Below, in pieces: positions 23,406 through 32,463 of a stretch of DNA of 64,000 bases; the first letter of the stretch is position 1; the number at the start of each line of letters is the position of its first letter. The notes under the pieces were generated by a model. That model saw only the letters and a list, made by a program, of their open reading frames with translations. It was not told where the DNA came from and made no database searches. The DNA is taken from positions 248,001 through 312,000 of the forward strand of contig CALOCQ010000002.1 of the NCBI GenBank assembly GCA_942491885.1, written 5' to 3'. The translations under genes were made by a program, and so were the position numbers. The stretch is from CALBPI01 sp942491885. Its GTDB lineage: Bacteria; Pseudomonadota; Gammaproteobacteria; Steroidobacterales; Woeseiaceae.

Positions 23406-25520
23406 CTAGTATTGCCAGTCGACACTGATGCCTAGCTGGCGCGGATCGCCGAGCCGGACATACAGGCTGTCTTCGAATGCCGGCGGCTCGTTGCCAAAGA
23501 AAAATCCACGCACAGCATAGCGCTCATCGGTGATATTGCGCGCCCAGACACTCACCTGCCAACTACCGCGCGCGACACCGACGCGCGCATTGACCAGTTC
23601 GTAGGCCTCAGAGCGTCGATCATGGCTATTCGAAAAATAGAACGCATCCTTGCCGTTGACATCGAGCCGCGCGAACCAGCCGCGCGGATGTTGCCACGAG
23701 ACACCGGCGGCAAAACTATAGTCCGGCGCATGCGCCTGCTCGCGACCGGACAGGTCGACCTCGGCCGTTACAAACTCGTCGAAAGTCACATCCAGCAGGC
23801 CGAGGTTCGCATACAGGCTCCACTGGTCGTTCAGCCGCAAGCTTGATTCGAGCTCGAGGCCAAGGTTGCGACCGCTGGCCGCATTGTCCTGAAAGAACAC
23901 AAACGTCGACGGATCATTGGGCACCAGCTGAAACGAGGTCGCGACTTGCTGGTCGCGACGCTCGGCATAAAACGCCGCCACACTGACGCTGCCGCGCGCA
24001 TGCTGCCAGCGCACTCCGCTCTCGAGATTCCACAAAAACTCCGCATCGTATTCGCGGCGCCCGGCGGGCACATCACCCAGATTGAAGCCGCCCAGTTTGT
24101 AGCCGCGCGACAAGCTGAAGTAGCCGGACAGCGATTCGCTGAAAAAACGCGTCAGGCTGAGATGACCACCGACCGCGGATTCCCGTGGCGACAGGCCGAG
24201 CCCGCTATCGTCGCTGTAATCGGCATCGCGACGCTCAACACGCAACCCCGCCGATAACTCGATACTATCGGTCAGCGTGATATCGAGCTGGCCGAATGCC
24301 GCCAGCTTGGTCGACTGAAAGTCACTGTTGCTGCGCGAGACATCGAGCGATGGCGCGAACGAACCATCGGTGAAAATACCGTCGTCATAGGTGGCCAGAG
24401 ACTCCTCAAGCCGCAGCGCATAAACACCGATCAACCAGTCTGTGCTGTCACCGAACCAGCGCCCGTCAGGCCCCGACTGCAGTCGAAACTCCTGATTTAG
24501 CGTGTTGCGCTCGCGATCACGACGCGAGAAGAAGTCGTAGTCGGGCTCGAACGGCGCGGTAGCCGGCGGCGCGAAGAAATCGCGCCAGTAGGCCTGATTG
24601 CCCCAGTCCGCATCGAAGCTGAACTCGATATCCGAATCGGCGATGCCGGTCACGCTGACCAACGAGAAGCGCTCTTCAAAATTATGGCTGGCGCGAATAC
24701 CCAGCGCCGTCGAACGTTGCGCATCACGGCCCGGCCGGTTCGAGTAGGTATCGAAACCGTTGTCCAGCGCGAAGCCATCGTAGCCATTGTCCTGATCAAC
24801 CGACAGCAGAGTCGCATCAACCTTTGTTGCATCACCGGGCGTCCAAACGAGGCGCCCGCGCAGCGTGAGCTCATCGCGCTCATTGCTGTCATCACGGCCA
24901 CTGAAGCGGTTCTCGCGAAAGCCGTTCTCACGATGCTGCTGGGCGCTCAGGCGCAGGCCGAGCGTATCGCTGACCGGCCCGCCAACGGCGAACGAAAGCG
25001 ACTGCAGGTCATCGCCGCCGTAGCTCGCGCGGGCACGCGCATTCAACGTCTCGCCGGGCGCGACGCTGCGCACATAGATCAGTCCCGCCAGCGCGTTGGC
25101 ACCATAGCGCGTCGCCTGCGGCCCGCGCAGCACTTCGATGCGTTCTATGTCCCACGTCGTGGCGGCGCCGCCGATTCCGGAAAAATCGATGTCATCGATG
25201 ATGAAGCCGACCGACGGGTTCGGCGCGCCCTCGTATTGGCTGCGCTCACCGATACCGCGCAGCTGAAAGTAGCGCGCACGGTTACTGCCACCGGCCCAAT
25301 TCAGGTTCGGCACCAGAAACGACAGTTCTTCAAAGTGACTGATTGCTGCCGCGTCGATCGTTGCCTTATCGAGCAACGCGATACTCGACGCGATTTCTGG
25401 CAGCGTTCGCTCGCGCAAATCGCCGGTGACGACGATCTCATCGAGCGGCGCATCATCAGCGGCAACAGAGGAGGCAACAAGCAGGCTTGCCGCGAGCGCG
25501 GCGATATATCGGGATGTCAT
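23406..25520 (-). CDS. TonB-dependent outer-membrane receptor, predicted thiamine uptake
   Basis: A 704-residue precursor: signal peptide (about 1-21, SLLVASSVAAD), TonB box region EIVVTG, plug domain (FLVPNLNWAGGSNRARYFQLRG; IERIEVLRGPQATRYGANALAG) and a long barrel with TonB-receptor motifs (ESLSGYFSLSRGYKLGGFNLG; ELVNARVGVARGSWQVSVWARNITDERYAVRG), ending SVDWQY with a terminal aromatic. A TPP riboswitch lies directly upstream and overlaps its ribosome site, so expression should fall when thiamine diphosphate is plentiful. The substrate is therefore inferred to be thiamine or a derivative. The next gene starts 18 bases after the stop. Confidence 0.92.
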   Translation of the reverse strand: MTSRYIAALAASLLVASSVAADDAPLDEIVVTGDLRERTLPEIASSIALLDKATIDAAAISHFEELSFLVPNLNWAGGSNRARYFQLRGIGERSQYEGAPNPSVGFIIDDIDFSGIGGAATTWDIERIEVLRGPQATRYGANALAGLIYVRSVAPGETLNARARASYGGDDLQSLSFAVGGPVSDTLGLRLSAQQHRENGFRENRFSGRDDSNERDELTLRGRLVWTPGDATKVDATLLSVDQDNGYDGFALDNGFDTYSNRPGRDAQRSTALGIRASHNFEERFSLVSVTGIADSDIEFSFDADWGNQAYWRDFFAPPATAPFEPDYDFFSRRDRERNTLNQEFRLQSGPDGRWFGDSTDWLIGVYALRLEESLATYDDGIFTDGSFAPSLDVSRSNSDFQSTKLAAFGQLDITLTDSIELSAGLRVERRDADYSDDSGLGLSPRESAVGGHLSLTRFFSESLSGYFSLSRGYKLGGFNLGDVPAGRREYDAEFLWNLESGVRWQHARGSVSVAAFYAERRDQQVATSFQLVPNDPSTFVFFQDNAASGRNLGLELESSLRLNDQWSLYANLGLLDVTFDEFVTAEVDLSGREQAHAPDYSFAAGVSWQHPRGWFARLDVNGKDAFYFSNSHDRRSEAYELVNARVGVARGSWQVSVWARNITDERYAVRGFFFGNEPPAFEDSLYVRLGDPRQLGISVDWQY

Positions 25521-25527
25521 GCATCGC

Positions 25528-25621
25528 TCCCTACGCCGGTATCAGCCGGATCAGGTTCTAAGGGTTCCCAAAGTGCACACCATGCGCAGATCGAATCTCA
25601 GGCCGTATGGCCACCCCTGTG
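25528..25621 (-). promoter_or_regulatory. TPP (thiamine pyrophosphate) riboswitch
   Basis: On the minus strand the aptamer runs from CACAGGGGTGGCC through CTGAGAT (J-region) and ACCCTTAGAACCTGATCCGG to CCGGCGTAGGGA. CTGAGA and AACCTGATC are the invariant THI-box elements. The 3' strand GTAGGGAG also contains the likely ribosome site of the TonB receptor, 8 bases before its ATG. Ligand binding would thus occlude initiation (translational control). No intrinsic terminator is visible between aptamer and ATG. Confidence 0.95.
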
Positions 25622-25716
25622 ATGTAGATAGGATAGCGAATTACTGGTAGCGATGACACTCAGATATCGCGTGCGCGCCATGCGAGCTTTTTCGAGAATA
25701 CGTTTAGTGGATGGGG

Positions 25717-25780
25717 TTGCCGCGTCGTTGCACTCCTCGCAATGACGTTTTGCCGCGTCGTTGCACTCCTCGCAATGACG
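25717..25780 (-). repeat. Two direct 31-bp copies of a dispersed GTCATTGCGAGGAG-type repeat
   Basis: The same 31 bases occur at 25717-25747 and 25750-25780, separated by 2 bases. Read on the minus strand each begins CGTCATTGCGAGGAGTGCAA. This matches the type of short intergenic repeat (GTCATTGCGAGGAG, then GCGACG and GGCAA) seen scattered in many bacterial genomes. It lies between the thiamine operon promoter region and the end of the permease gene at 25793. Confidence 0.85.
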
Positions 25781-25792
25781 GGCGCGGGTTGG

Positions 25793-27169
25793 CTAGACGC
25801 CTATCGAGACTGCGACGACAAGGGTGAGGCTGCCCAGCACCAGGAACTGCAGAATGAGCGGTGCGATGAAGCGGAACCAGCGTCCGTAAGGAATGCCGGC
25901 GATCCCCAGGATCCCCATCAGTACCGCGTTGGTTGGCACGATCATGTTCATGAAGCCATCACCCATCTGGTAGGCGAGCACCGCGACCTGGCGCGAGACG
26001 CCGACGATATCGCTGATCGGTGCCATCACCGGCATCGTCACATACGCCTGACCGGAGCCGGACGGCACGAAGAAGTTCAGCGCGCTCTGGATGAACAACA
26101 TGCCGACCGCGGATGCGGCGCCGCCGAGTTGTTCGAGCGGTACCGAAACCGCGTTGACGATGGTGTGCAACACCTGGCCGTCGCTCAGCATCAGCTCGAT
26201 GCCGCGCGCGAAGCCGATCAATAGCGCGGTACCGGTCAATTCGCTCGCACCGGTGACGAAATTCTTCGCCATCTCGTCGCCGGACTGGCGCGCGATCACA
26301 CCGATAATAATCGCCAGCCCGAAAAATATCGCGCCGAGTTCGTTCAGATACCAGCCGTATTGCTTGATACCCCAGACGATGAGCGCCAGCGTCAGCGCGA
26401 TCAGAATCAGTACGACGCGGCGCGTGCCGGTCATCGTCACATGATCGCCCATCGGCGGCGGTGCGGCCTCCGGAATATCGGCGACCAGAGATGCGCCGGC
26501 ATCGGCACGCACGCGACTCGCATAGCGATACACGTGCCAGAAACCTAACAAAAAGAACGGGCCGAACATGGCCATGCGAAAACCGATGCCGGAGGTCGGC
26601 GCCAGTCCCGCGACTTCCTGCGCAACCAGTACCGTGAACGGATTAATCGTCGCGGTGCCGAAACCGACGCCATAGCCGACCACCATGATCGCGATGGCCG
26701 CAATGACGTCCATGCGCATCGCCACACACAGCAACATTAATACCGCGGTGAGCGGGATGTACTCCTCCGCCATGCCGATGGTTGATGAGCCGATCGCGAA
26801 CGCCAGCATGCCGACCAGGATCAGCATCGCGGGGCGCGAGCCGAAGCGCATCAACAGGCTGCTGAGCGCGGCATCGATAGCGCCTGTCGCGCGCAGAATC
26901 TGCAGCGTGCCACCGATAATAAAGACGAAGAAAATAATGCCCTGCGCCGCAGCGAGGCCGCGCGGGATGACCGTAAACAATGAATACCAGGGTGGTGCAT
27001 CGACATCGTCGAGATAACTGAAGGTGCCGGGAACAACGACATCGCGACCGTGGTCGTTGGTCAGCGTCTCAAACGTGCCGGGCGTGAGCCCCAGTGTCGC
27101 AACCCAGGCCAGCACGATCATGCCAAACAGCAGGATCAGCGTATGCGGAACTTTAATCGAGCGCGCCAT
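25793..27169 (-). CDS. YfcC/DcuC-like anion permease
   Basis: A 458-residue membrane protein with about 11-12 hydrophobic segments. Recognisable blocks are VIPRGLAAAQGIIFFVFIIGG, IGSSTIGMAEEYIPLTAVL, VVGYGVGFGTATINPFTVLVAQ and the second-half NFFVPSGSGQAYVTMPVMAPI, DMGDG-like GDGFMNMIVPTNAVLMGILG. These are the inverted-repeat hairpin regions of the YfcC/C4-dicarboxylate carrier family (PF03606). Substrates in the family include dicarboxylates and amino-acid-derived anions; none can be fixed here. It is alone, 39 bases beyond the Ni/Co-type transporter gene's stop. Confidence 0.88.
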   Translation of the reverse strand: MARSIKVPHTLILLFGMIVLAWVATLGLTPGTFETLTNDHGRDVVVPGTFSYLDDVDAPPWYSLFTVIPRGLAAAQGIIFFVFIIGGTLQILRATGAIDAALSSLLMRFGSRPAMLILVGMLAFAIGSSTIGMAEEYIPLTAVLMLLCVAMRMDVIAAIAIMVVGYGVGFGTATINPFTVLVAQEVAGLAPTSGIGFRMAMFGPFFLLGFWHVYRYASRVRADAGASLVADIPEAAPPPMGDHVTMTGTRRVVLILIALTLALIVWGIKQYGWYLNELGAIFFGLAIIIGVIARQSGDEMAKNFVTGASELTGTALLIGFARGIELMLSDGQVLHTIVNAVSVPLEQLGGAASAVGMLFIQSALNFFVPSGSGQAYVTMPVMAPISDIVGVSRQVAVLAYQMGDGFMNMIVPTNAVLMGILGIAGIPYGRWFRFIAPLILQFLVLGSLTLVVAVSIGV

Positions 27170-27208
27170 AAGCGTGGCCCCGGAGACTATCAGCAGCGCG
27201 TGAGTGTA

Positions 27209-27943
27209 CTACAGACCAACCAGCATCAGGCCGGCGCACAGGCTGATCGCGCCACCCGCAAGGGCGTGTGCATGGCGGTCGAGCGATGCACCGAGCGCCC
27301 CGCTGCTGCCCGCACGTGCCAGGCCCCAGCGCCCCAACATTACGAGCGCCAGCATGGTCGCCAGCGTCGCGACAGCGAACACGCAGGTGACAAGAACAAG
27401 CCCGGGAATATTGCTGGTCGCGGCCGGATACATCAGCACCGGAATCAACGCCTCGCAGGGGCCGAACGCGAACACCAGGAACAACGCCCACGGCGTGATG
27501 CCGGCGCCGGATTTCTCCGCATGTATGTGCGCGTGGCTTTGCGCGTGCTGGTGGGCGTGGTCGTGCGCCAGGCCGTCCGCATGCGTGTGCCAGTGACTGT
27601 GCGATTTATTGCGATACGCACGCCGCAAGCCCCAGACCATGTACATGAGGCCGAACGCGAGCAGCGACCAGGCGGCAAGATCGCCCCGGAACGACTCGAT
27701 GATCTCGAGGCGGCGCAACGCTAGCCCGGCAGCCACGCCGACCATGCCAAGCACCACGGAACCCGCCACATGAATCGCGCCGCAGCCAAGCGTAATCAAC
27801 GCCGTGCGGCGCACGCTCCACCGTCTGGCACGCGACAACATGACGAACGGCAGGTAGTGATCCGGACCTATTGCCGTGTGCAATAAACCGATGCCGGCGG
27901 CAGTGAGCGCCAGCGCAATGATGTCAGCTGTCAGCCATTCCAA
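27209..27943 (-). CDS. Nickel/cobalt-type transporter (UreH/NicO-like) with His-rich loop
   Basis: A 244-residue protein with six hydrophobic segments. The first helix carries HTAIGPDHYLPFVML, the His/Asp metal signature of this superfamily. A cytosolic or periplasmic loop at about residues 112-145 is His-rich (HSHWHTHADGLAHDHAHQHA), as in metal-handling proteins. The second half has VFAFGPCEALIPVLMYPA. It begins with TTG (27943-27941) behind AGGA. Efflux or uptake of Ni/Co is inferred; some relatives are annotated as sulfite exporters. No urease or hydrogenase gene is nearby. Confidence 0.8.
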   Translation of the reverse strand: MEWLTADIIALALTAAGIGLLHTAIGPDHYLPFVMLSRARRWSVRRTALITLGCGAIHVAGSVVLGMVGVAAGLALRRLEIIESFRGDLAAWSLLAFGLMYMVWGLRRAYRNKSHSHWHTHADGLAHDHAHQHAQSHAHIHAEKSGAGITPWALFLVFAFGPCEALIPVLMYPAATSNIPGLVLVTCVFAVATLATMLALVMLGRWGLARAGSSGALGASLDRHAHALAGGAISLCAGLMLVGL

Positions 27944-27983
27944 AGCGGGATTCCTGTGTGCGAAAAGTTCACGAAAGCATACG

Positions 27984-28853
27984 CTATTTGTCGTCGTCGA
28001 AGCGCGTCACGAGACTCGACGTATCCCAGCGTCGGCCGCCGGCCGCCTCGACCTCGGCATAAAACCGGTCGACGAGTTCGGTGACCGGTAATTGCGCGCC
28101 GTTGCGCGCCGCCTCGGCCAGTGCGAACCCGAGGTCCTTGCGCATCCACTCGACGGCAAAGCCATGCTCGAACTCGCGCGCAGCCATCGTCGCCGCACGA
28201 TTATCCATCTGCCACGACTGCGCGGCGCCGCCGCCGATCACGTCAAACACCGCGGCCGGATCAAGGCCCGCATGCTCGGCGAAATGCAGCCCCTCCGACA
28301 GGCCCTGCACCAGCCCGGCGATACAAATCTGGTTAACCATCTTGGTCAGCTGGCCGTTGCCCGCCGGCCCGAGCCGGCGCCACGTTCTTGCATAGGCTTC
28401 GGCAACACCGGCGGCACGCTCACAGGCCGCCGCCTCGCCGCCACACATGACCGTCAGCACGCCATTGACGGCACCCGCCTCACCGCCCGATATCGGCGCG
28501 TCGACGAACGCAATGTCCTGCGTGCGTGCCAGCCCGTCCAGCTCACGTGCCATGTTTGCCGAGGTCGTCGTATGGTCGACGAATACCGTGCCGGCGTTCA
28601 TGCCCGCAAAGGCGCCATCGGGGCCGACCGCGACCTGACGGATATCATCGTCGTTGCCGACACAGGCAAATACGATTTCCGCGCCGGCCACGGCCGCCAA
28701 CGGCGTCGTCGCCATCTGGCCCGGATATTCATCCAGCCAGCCATTGGCTTTGCTCTGAGTCCGGTTGTAGACGGTGACCTCATGCCCGGCACGGGCCAGA
28801 TGACCGGCCATCGGATAGCCCATGACCCCGAGGCCAAGAAATGCAACTTTCAT
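27984..28853 (-). CDS. 3-hydroxyisobutyrate dehydrogenase-family NAD(P)-dependent oxidoreductase
   Basis: A 289-residue beta-hydroxyacid dehydrogenase. Dinucleotide fold: VAFLGLGVMGYPMAGHLARAG at the N-terminus; substrate motif DAPISGGEAGAVNGVLTVM near residue 120; catalytic Lys region GPAGNGQLTKMVNQI near 170; cofactor motif FEHGFAVEWMRKDLGFAL. GGAG lies upstream of the ATG. Relatives act on 3-hydroxyisobutyrate, tartronate semialdehyde or similar; the exact substrate is not given by the sequence. It follows the DUF885 lipoprotein gene by 21 bases and is likely co-transcribed. Confidence 0.9.
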   Translation of the reverse strand: MKVAFLGLGVMGYPMAGHLARAGHEVTVYNRTQSKANGWLDEYPGQMATTPLAAVAGAEIVFACVGNDDDIRQVAVGPDGAFAGMNAGTVFVDHTTTSANMARELDGLARTQDIAFVDAPISGGEAGAVNGVLTVMCGGEAAACERAAGVAEAYARTWRRLGPAGNGQLTKMVNQICIAGLVQGLSEGLHFAEHAGLDPAAVFDVIGGGAAQSWQMDNRAATMAAREFEHGFAVEWMRKDLGFALAEAARNGAQLPVTELVDRFYAEVEAAGGRRWDTSSLVTRFDDDK

Positions 28854-28874
28854 CCAGTGACTCCGTTTCTGCGC

Positions 28875-30155
28875 TTAGCGCAGATCTTCAGCGCTGACCG
28901 GGGCAGAAAGAATCTGCGTAAACCGCTGCCAGCGCGTGTCCATGTCGGCGCTGTCACGCTCGACAAAATCGGCGACCAGGTCGCGACCGAGATTGTAGTT
29001 GATGACGTAGCTTCGGTAGGCATCAAAAAAGCGCACGCGCTGTGCCGCGCGCTCCGGCGAGCTTAATGTGTAGTTAACCAGCCAATCGATGGCCTGCTCG
29101 CGCGTGATGTCGCCATTCAGATAATCGCGCGCGGCTTCATTTCCGGCGTAATTGAGACGACTCATCACTTCACCCAGCGCGTAGTAGCGATCCGCCTCCG
29201 CCGCGTCCAGACCGGCCATCGGAAACAGCACGTCGCGCTCGTATTGGATGCGCTCGTCACCGGGAAACGCGAGGTCGATACCGTAGTTGCCGGTGCCCTC
29301 GGCAATCAGCGATTGCGGGCTGAACAACGGATACAGCGAGAACTCAATCCAGCCCTCGCCGATTTTGAGCTCTTGTTCGAGCAAAGCGTTGAACGTGTGG
29401 TGACCCGGGTAGCCCTCGTGACAGCCGAGATCAACCGCACGACTGATCGCGATCGGCAGGTCCGTGTTGACCTGGATCAGGCTTTTCGCATCGCCCTGAT
29501 ACCAGTTGTAGCCCGACCAGGGTTTATCGGTGACGTATTCGACGGTAAACGACTCATTGGCCGGCAAATCGATGTGCGCAAGCGTGCGGCGCCGGCACTC
29601 ACCCATCGCCGCCTGAAAAACGGCGTCCAGCTTGTCGGCCGGAATCGTGAATTGATTGCGGAACGACTCGACGCGCTCAGGCAACGGTGCGTCGCCCGGC
29701 AACAGCGCGTCAATCTCCGCCAGTATTGCGTCGAAGTGGGCGTCGTCATAGTCGGGTGCCTGAGCCGCGAACAAGGCTTGCGACTCTTCATCGAACGGCA
29801 CGGTCAGCCCCTGATTGATGGCGATGCGCATACGTAATGCACGCAGGCGGTCGATCAGGCCCGTCACGCGCGGCGTCGCCTGCGTGTTAGCTATTGAGGT
29901 CAGCGCGGCGTCCAGGTCCTGTGCGCGGGCGTCAATGTCCTGCAACGACCAGCCATTGCTCTCGGCCTCGGTGCGCAGCGCCTCCGGCCCGGAATAGGCA
30001 TCAACGTGGTTGGCATCATGCGTGCCCATCGCCAGCTCGAGCACGACATAGCGCTGCGCCAGCGCATCGACACTCGCCTCGGGCTCAGCGTCCGGCGCGG
30101 GTTTCGCGCAGGCCACCAACGCGAGTGATACGAGCAGGATAAAACGGCTCTTCAT
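28875..30155 (-). CDS. DUF885-family lipoprotein, probable metallopeptidase
   Basis: A 426-residue protein with a lipoprotein signal (FILLVSLALVAC, Cys16). The motif HEGYPGHH near residue 250 (LGCHEGYPGHHTFNA) matches the HExxxHH-like metal site of DUF885 proteins. A downstream Glu region (LIAEGTGNYGIDL) provides a candidate third ligand. DUF885 proteins are predicted zinc carboxypeptidase-like enzymes, mostly uncharacterised and commonly exported. It is divergent from the M24 peptidase gene with 101 bases between starts. Confidence 0.85.
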   Translation of the reverse strand: MKSRFILLVSLALVACAKPAPDAEPEASVDALAQRYVVLELAMGTHDANHVDAYSGPEALRTEAESNGWSLQDIDARAQDLDAALTSIANTQATPRVTGLIDRLRALRMRIAINQGLTVPFDEESQALFAAQAPDYDDAHFDAILAEIDALLPGDAPLPERVESFRNQFTIPADKLDAVFQAAMGECRRRTLAHIDLPANESFTVEYVTDKPWSGYNWYQGDAKSLIQVNTDLPIAISRAVDLGCHEGYPGHHTFNALLEQELKIGEGWIEFSLYPLFSPQSLIAEGTGNYGIDLAFPGDERIQYERDVLFPMAGLDAAEADRYYALGEVMSRLNYAGNEAARDYLNGDITREQAIDWLVNYTLSSPERAAQRVRFFDAYRSYVINYNLGRDLVADFVERDSADMDTRWQRFTQILSAPVSAEDLR

Positions 30156-30256
30156 CAGGACATCTCCAATGCAATGCTCGAGTATACCGACGACGACAGG
30201 CGCGCACAGCCGGTGCTTGTGCGGTTAGAATCGGGGCTCACATTACGGAGTCCGCC

Positions 30257-31594
30257 ATGTATCGCCAGATTCTCGCCCTCGTCGCTGTTGTCACTGTGTT
30301 TCTGCCGCGCCCTCTGGTTGCGCAAATGCCGGGTATAGCCAGTTACGCCGAACGTCCGGTGGCGATGAATGCCATTATCGAGCAGCGTCTCGACACGCTG
30401 CTGCCCGGGCTGATGCGCGAGGCGAACATCGATATGTGGCTGGTCATCGCGCGCGAGTACAATAATGACCCGGTGTTCCTGTCGCTGGTGCCAAAGCCAC
30501 GGATGACCGCGCGCCGTACGACCATATTGATGTTCTTCGACCGTGGCGAGGAGCTGGGCGTCGAGCGCCTGACCATCAGCCGCTACCCGCTGGGCACGCT
30601 GTATGAGGCTGCCTGGGAAGGCGGCGATCTGGATGAGCAATGGCAGCGGCTCGCCGAGCTGGTCGCCGAGCGCGATCCGAAGCGAATCGGCATCAACGTC
30701 AGCTCACACTGGCCCGTGGCAGACGGGCTGAGTCATGGCTTACATCAGAAGCTGGTTAACGCATTACCCGATGCGCTTGAAGCGCGACTGGTCCCGGCGG
30801 AGCCGCTGGTCATTCGCTGGCTGGAGACCCGTCTGGCCGATGAGGTCGAGCTCTGGCAGCGCGCCGTGGCACTCGCGCGCGGGACCATCGCAACCGCATT
30901 CAGCAATAAGGTCATTACGCCCGGCGTGACGACGATTGATCAGGTTGCCTGGTTTATCCGCGGTGAATTCGAGCGCAACGGTCTTGCGCCGTGGTTTCAT
31001 CCTGACGTGAATCTGCAGCGACCGGGCAAGCCCTACCCGGATGACGCTGACTTCTTCGGCGAGTACGCGCCTGAAACGATCATCAAGCGTGGCGATGTGC
31101 TGCACACCGACGTCGGCTTGTGCTATCTCGGTCTTTGCACCGACACACAGGAAATGGGTTACGTGCTGCGACTGGGTGAAACCGAAGCACCGCAAGGACT
31201 GCGCAACGCGCTGAGCGTCGGTAACCGCTGGCAGGATCTGCTGACCGACCAATTCGTCACCGGCCGCACCGGCAACGAAATTCTTGCCGCGGCGCAGAAG
31301 CAGATTGCGAAAACGAAAATCGTCGCAGCAATCTATACTCACCCGCTCGGCATCTTCGGCCACGCGCCGGGACCGACGATTGGCATGTGGGACAACCAGG
31401 GCCCCACACCGGTGCAAGGCGACTGGCCGCTACACGCGATGACCGGCTACGCGATCGAGGGCAACGTTAAAGTGCGGGTGCCGGAATTCGACGATCAGAT
31501 GGTGCAGATGAAGCTTGAGCAGAGCGCGTTGTTCGATGGGGAAACGGTGCACTATCTGGCCGGACGCCAGACAGAATTGCATCTGGTGCGCTAG
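30257..31594 (+). CDS. Exported M24 (Xaa-Pro aminopeptidase-type) metallopeptidase
   Basis: A 445-residue precursor with a signal peptide (ILALVAVVTVFLPRPLVAQ, cleavage near 22). The creatinase/aminopeptidase-P fold shows metal ligands Asp in HTDVGLCYLG and CTDTQEM, His in GIFGHAPGPTIG, Glu in YAIEGNVKV and Glu in MKLEQSALF. The five-ligand set of M24 enzymes is complete. It is an envelope dipeptidase or prolidase, consistent with the neighbouring DUF885 and M16 proteins. GGAG is 6 bases before the ATG. Confidence 0.88.
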   Translation: MYRQILALVAVVTVFLPRPLVAQMPGIASYAERPVAMNAIIEQRLDTLLPGLMREANIDMWLVIAREYNNDPVFLSLVPKPRMTARRTTILMFFDRGEELGVERLTISRYPLGTLYEAAWEGGDLDEQWQRLAELVAERDPKRIGINVSSHWPVADGLSHGLHQKLVNALPDALEARLVPAEPLVIRWLETRLADEVELWQRAVALARGTIATAFSNKVITPGVTTIDQVAWFIRGEFERNGLAPWFHPDVNLQRPGKPYPDDADFFGEYAPETIIKRGDVLHTDVGLCYLGLCTDTQEMGYVLRLGETEAPQGLRNALSVGNRWQDLLTDQFVTGRTGNEILAAAQKQIAKTKIVAAIYTHPLGIFGHAPGPTIGMWDNQGPTPVQGDWPLHAMTGYAIEGNVKVRVPEFDDQMVQMKLEQSALFDGETVHYLAGRQTELHLVR

Positions 31595-31599
31595 CGGGT

Positions 31600-32463
31600 T
31601 TACGCGGTTGCGAGCCAGTCGATGACGCGCGCGGCAAACCGTGCCGCCGCGCCCTCGCCCATCCGGAAATATAGCGAAGGCTCGATCAGCTCAAGCTCAA
31701 TCAATTGCCAGGTGTTGCCGCCGCGCACCATGTCGACGCGCGCGTACAGCGGCAGTGTCGGCAAGGCCTTAACGATGCCTGTGGCAGTGTCGAGCAGCCC
31801 GGCCTCCGGCGTCACCGCGCGTATCTCGCCACCGAATTCTTCCTGCACCCGGAAATCACCCGGCTGCGGCGTCTTCAGAATGCTGTGACTGTATTGGCCG
31901 GCAAAATAAAACAGTGAAAACTCACCTTCGCTGACGATCTGGCGCAAAAACGGCTGCCACATCCAGTGGCCGTCACCGTGCGCCTCGATCAATGCCGTGC
32001 GCAACGCATCATCAGGCGACTGCGGCACACGGAAGGTGCGCTCCGCGCCGGCGCTGATAACCGGCTTGATAACACTCTCGCCATCCGCATTCGCTAACAG
32101 CGTGTCGAAGCTGTTCGCATCCAGTGCCTCACCAAAAACGGTCGGCACAATAGCCACGCCCTGCGTTTCCAGCTCGGCGAGATAGCGCTTGTCCATGTTC
32201 CAGCGCATCAATGCGAGCGGATTGGCCAGACGGGTGACGCTATCGATGCGGGCAAGCGTGTCGAAAAATGCTTTTGGGTGGCGCTGATAATCCCAGGTGG
32301 AGCGCACGATAACGCCGTCATAGCCTGACCAGTCGACGCTGTCGTCACGCCAGCTCAGCGTGTCGACATCGAGCCCGGCCGCGGCGAATGCCGGCAGCGC
32401 ATCGTCGTCGTCACAGACATAGCCTTCCATACTATCCTGCGTCAGGAACACGACGCGCGACAT
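31600..32463 (-). CDS. ATP-grasp domain protein
   Basis: A 287-residue ATP-grasp protein. Landmarks: VIVRSTWDYQRHPKAFFD, NMDKRYLAELETQGVAIVPT, the phosphate-binding VIKPVISAGAERTFRV, WQPFLRQIVSEGEFSLFYFAG and the metal-binding IELELIEPSLYF near the C-terminus. These match a group of RimK/glutathione-synthetase-like ligases of unknown substrate. The ATG shares one base with the rdgC stop (TGATG), so translation is coupled. Convergent with the M24 peptidase. Confidence 0.82.
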   Translation of the reverse strand: MSRVVFLTQDSMEGYVCDDDDALPAFAAAGLDVDTLSWRDDSVDWSGYDGVIVRSTWDYQRHPKAFFDTLARIDSVTRLANPLALMRWNMDKRYLAELETQGVAIVPTVFGEALDANSFDTLLANADGESVIKPVISAGAERTFRVPQSPDDALRTALIEAHGDGHWMWQPFLRQIVSEGEFSLFYFAGQYSHSILKTPQPGDFRVQEEFGGEIRAVTPEAGLLDTATGIVKALPTLPLYARVDMVRGGNTWQLIELELIEPSLYFRMGEGAAARFAARVIDWLATA

